Assembly (NCBI GenBank): GCA_029449245.1
Contig: JANATF010000004.1
Location: 930,001 to 994,000, forward strand
DNA: 64,000 nucleotides
Reading direction: 5' to 3'
Source: Mortierella alpina
Lineage: Eukaryota; Mortierellomycota; Mortierellomycetes; Mortierellales; Mortierellaceae
Both the position numbers and the translations under genes were made by a program. Numbering within the stretch: position 1 is the first letter of the stretch; each line of letters opens with the position of its first letter. Below the pieces are notes generated by a model. The model was not told where the DNA came from. It did no database searches and worked only from the letters and a program-made list of their open reading frames with translations. This document shows positions 60,658 to 64,000 of this stretch, piece after piece.

Positions 60658-63643
60658 CAAGGACAGCGATCCGGACGGCTCTCAACGCAGGGCAAATATG
60701 CTGCTGCTGCAACGTGTCCAAAAATATGTCCTGTGTGCTGAACCAACGTCAGACTAACCTCTGCAAGGGGGTTGTCAGCAGCGGAGAATGCGAAGGAGGC
60801 AATACGTTGGCAGGGGCCTAGTGGGAGCAAGAACGTGTCTGGGCTGGTGGGCGTTGGCTGACTGAAAATTCCGCGTCCCTATGGTGGTACAAAGGTGCGC
60901 GCGTTTACGAATGAGTACGCGGAACGAATGAGTAAGCAGAAAATATTCACAAGAGCAACGAGTCGACGAATGGAAGGATGAATTTCAGAGAGAAAGAGAG
61001 GATGTATAAAAAAACTAGTGCCTCCAGCGCGACAACCCAAGGATCCAGGAAGCGTTGGCATCGTCTATTACGAATATTCATACTCAAAGCGGCTTTCAGG
61101 AGCATAGTAAGAAATACGTCCACAAGGACAAGGCACAGGCACCCACGACGACACGACGTTGCGGCAAAATGTGGATGACCTGAAAATGAAGAGACGGCTC
61201 AAAGGAAAGAATAAAGTGCGAGGAAAGTAGGGGAGAACGGAGCAAGAAGGCAGGTAAGGAGACAGACAACGCGACAGGGAGTCAGAAGCCACAGGACAGG
61301 CAGGATAAAGCCAAGAGGCAAGAAAGGAGGTGCAGGGAGTGAGTTGAGGTTGGAGCAACGTTTTTGTGTCATTTTCGTTAGGGCAGAATAGAACAGACGA
61401 GCCACGGATAGAGACCCAACCCTATAGCCCCTGATATCACCCCGCTGCCAGCACGAGGTTGCCAACCAAAAAAAAACCCCCCCCGCCCGCGAACGAAACT
61501 TGAATGGTGCGTGCCGGGTGGGCGAGAGTGTACATTCGAATGCGAATGTGAATGCGAATGCAGACATGAAGAATGAGGGTGAAGTTGCCGGTGAGGGTGA
61601 ACGTGCGAGTGAGGATGAAGGTGCAAGTGATGATGAAGGCGAAGGTGTCGGCGAGGATGAAGGTGAACGTGCGGGTGAAGGTGTAGATGAAAACGTTGGC
61701 GACAGTAAGGGCAGCGAAAGACAATAACCACACCATACTGTGCCAAGTAAAGTGCGACAATGATCTTCTCCCTGACGACGACAGAAAACATGGACGATTC
61801 TATGGCCGGACCTACCTACCTACAGAGCTCTACTCCAGTGTCGATGATAGGCAAGCAACTGAGGAATAGAGAAGGCAGAAGGAGATGAAGAGAAAAGAAA
61901 GGAAGAGGAGACATAGTGTGGAGCAGACAACGCAGGTTTGAGGATGCATTGTTGACGGAACAGGTGCGATGATCTGCTTATGAACTGTGCTGTGTAGGCT
62001 CAAGACGCGTCTATGCCATGTCCAACTGGCTTCGTCCCCTTTGCCCCGCTCGATCCTCCAGAGTGGCAGATCAGTGTGTGCCTTGATGCTCAGCAGATGT
62101 CGACGTTTCAGAACTGGGTTCTCATGGGATCCAAGGACTCTAGAGCCACATCCTTCGTCCCCCCACGCTTGCGTGTTTGCGTTCGAGAGCCTTCCAATGT
62201 CGAACTTGCATGAATTACAGCCAGAGTATCTACGGCGATATGAACAGGTGGTTTTGCAGTCGCAGGCCAGGGGACACGAACTTAAATGAGAGGGCGAGAG
62301 GAGACAGTCGGCACAAATAGCCAAGCTCGTGAGTCGTAAGCAAGAGGGGCAAGGCTATCCCTAGACCAGAGCGATTGCTGAAAGTCCAGTGCGACAGACC
62401 TCCCCAAGCGGCCTCTTCAGACTCTGTAAGACACCTTGCACGTCGTTGAACGGACAAGGGCACCGCACAGATGGACATGCATTTCATACCACCTGCATCC
62501 CCATGCTGCCATTGCGCATGCATACTATATACCTTGACTGGGCTTTGTGGGATACGCACACGTAGGCGTATCTGCAAGGCAGCTCCTGGAGCTTTCACTC
62601 GTTGCATGAGACTTATGGATAGTTGTCGTTCACTTCTTTACACGCAGCGCTGCTTTAGTGCCTGGTCTTTGTATTAGAAGGAGAACACTCGGGTAAGTGG
62701 TGGCATGACGCTTGTCTTGATGTTGGCCTCGAATGTCCCGATTCTCTTGGCTGCTGAAAGCACCTTACGCCCCTGAATCGCGCATGAGAGAAGCAACCCA
62801 TCTACGCCGTATAGTCAATGTGTTCGCGCAGAAGAGCCCAGCCTTGCTTAAGGAGTTCCAAGTCCATCAATAGACAGCATGAGTCGATATTTCCTTCCAC
62901 CTGCTTCTCCCTCTTGACGTCCTATCTGACTCACGGTGGACACATGTAGCCATGTGTCCTGGACTTTACTGTATTATTGTACGTCATTGCAAACACTCGC
63001 TCAGTCGGGGTCCACCTGGATTCTATGAACATGAACAACGTTGGGGAGCAAAGGAGGTATGCCATGTGCAAACGAGTGTTCGTTGTGAGACTGCAGGAGA
63101 ATGTCTGGCAAAAGGGTGCGCACTCTAGTTTTTTAACATGTGCAGGCAAGTGTGTTAAGCAAGGATGGAAGTAGCGTGTGCTGCAGAAGCATGTTCTCTG
63201 ATGGTCAGACCCCCCAAGTGTACATGGCCATGCTTGCTATGAATGCACATGTACCCCTGACTCACAGCAGGACCCAGCCAAAGAAGCAAACAAAAAAAAC
63301 TAGGGGACCTGGTCCTGGGAAGATCAACACCCTTCCGTCCTCCCATCCCCCTGGCACGATTCATGCATGCATGCATTGGTTGACCGTAAGAATAAGGCTG
63401 GTCATTGTCTACCCGACCTCATGGCCACTTACCACGCAGAACCTAAAAATGGCCGTCTCCTTGGGACACTACTTTTGGGGTGTGTTCCCAGGAGCTGTGT
63501 TACGTTCAATTATGATTTCGACAGGAGACATGTCACTGCAATATAAAGTGCCTCACCTCCCTGCTCAACGGTCTCTATATTCTCCTCAAGCTTAACCATC
63601 ACCCCAATACCTCCAAAGGCCTAAACCCACACCGCACCCAACT
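60658..63643. other. Large intergenic region
   Basis: About 3 kb between the start of the polyglutamine gene (minus) and the start of the last gene (plus), so a divergent promoter region. It has purine-rich sequence at 61200-61380, a GA/TG hexamer repeat at 61530-61690, and ordinary sequence with scattered short open frames from 62000 to 63600. I could not build a gene with a start, splice sites and protein-like composition in it. Confidence 0.5.
61530..61695 (+). repeat. Degenerate GTGAAGGTGA/GATGAAGGTG hexamer-based minisatellite
   Basis: Irregular repeat of GAATGC, GATGAAGGT and GGTGAACGT units. It reads as an acidic Glu/Gly/Asp string on the plus strand and Thr/Phe repeats on the minus strand. 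No ATG-led gene covers it. Confidence 0.75.
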
Positions 63644-64000
63644 ATGTCAACCACCCTGGTACACAAGTATCAGACTCTCAAGGCAAAAAAGTCGTCCAAG
63701 CGCGTCTCGTCCGAGGATATGTTTCCAAAACACTCTAGATCTGCCTCCACACCTTCCTCTTCCACTACACCCTCAATATCGCCTTCGACATCCCGTGCCT
63801 CGCCCCAGCCAGAGTCCTACGCCGTGTTCCTTTCAGATCTTGTCACAGTGTTCAACACACTGTCCGCACCGTCAACAGCCCCAACAGACTCTTCCTCACT
63901 ACATGTATCCTTTGCAGGAACAACCCACTTGGCTCACGTTGACACCAACCAAAAGAAAAAGGTCGTCAAAGCCCTCCAGCACGCCGACCCGGTCAAGGTC
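63644..64000 (+). CDS. Unrecognised protein, N-terminal part (runs off the right edge)
   Basis: An ATG at 63644 opens a frame with no stop to the end of the window (119 codons). The first ~55 residues are Lys/Ser/Thr/Pro-rich. They are followed by a more ordered stretch, ESYAVFLSDLVTVFNTLSAP, then HVSFAGTTHLAHVD and KKKVVKALQHADPVKV. The composition looks coding and there is no splice-donor interruption. I do not recognise the family, and the rest of the gene is needed to say more. Confidence 0.6.
   Translation, partial: MSTTLVHKYQTLKAKKSSKRVSSEDMFPKHSRSASTPSSSTTPSISPSTSRASPQPESYAVFLSDLVTVFNTLSAPSTAPTDSSSLHVSFAGTTHLAHVDTNQKKKVVKALQHADPVKV

Noticed and set aside
61500-61727. Acidic Glu/Gly/Asp open frame on the plus strand
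   Set aside because: It starts from TTG, follows the hexamer repeat, and has no ATG-led or spliced extension.

Overview
This is eukaryotic nuclear DNA from a fungus. The genes are split by short GT-AG introns, mostly 50-150 bp with a few of 400-1000 bp. GC content is moderate, and there are many A/T, CT and TG tracts and CAG (polyglutamine) tracts. The gene content (aspartate/glutamate carrier, septin, fungal-type beta-tubulin, mitoferrin, a WNK kinase, an SZT2-like giant protein and an AIG1-like GTPase) fits an early-diverging, Mucoromycota-type fungus. Mortierellomycotina is my best guess from gene style; I could not test it against a database. I saw no transposon, CRISPR, tRNA or rRNA.

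Layout, left to right. 1-12.7 kb holds five genes, all on the minus strand: an M28 carboxypeptidase Q-like peptidase cut by the window edge, ribosomal protein uL2, eIF3f, mitoferrin, and a multi-pass membrane protein with a sulfatase-like domain. The 2.5 kb upstream of mitoferrin carries repeated ATCTGATAR sites of the iron-GATA type. 14-21 kb, also minus: an AIG1-like GTPase, an atypical SDR, a doubtful small Cys-rich gene and a TMEM184-like membrane protein with a 22-nt microexon. 22-33 kb: a Cdc11-like septin (+), beta-tubulin (-), and a calcium-regulated mitochondrial aspartate/glutamate carrier (+). 33-64 kb: a 2031-residue phosphatidylinositol phosphate kinase (+), a roughly 3980-residue SZT2-like protein (-), a WNK kinase (+) head-to-head with SZT2, a polyglutamine-rich protein (-), and the start of one more gene (+) at the right edge.

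This is an ordinary chromosomal neighbourhood, not an operon or cluster. The SZT2/WNK pair is the most notable part: an apparent KICSTOR subunit (amino-acid signalling to TORC1) divergent from a WNK kinase (osmotic/chloride sensing), two families missing from the usual yeast models. Exon boundaries were found by hand. Each multi-exon model keeps an open frame, and I checked that phase is preserved across every junction. A few starts (SZT2, the Cys-rich gene) and the C-terminus of the polyglutamine gene remain uncertain and are marked as such.
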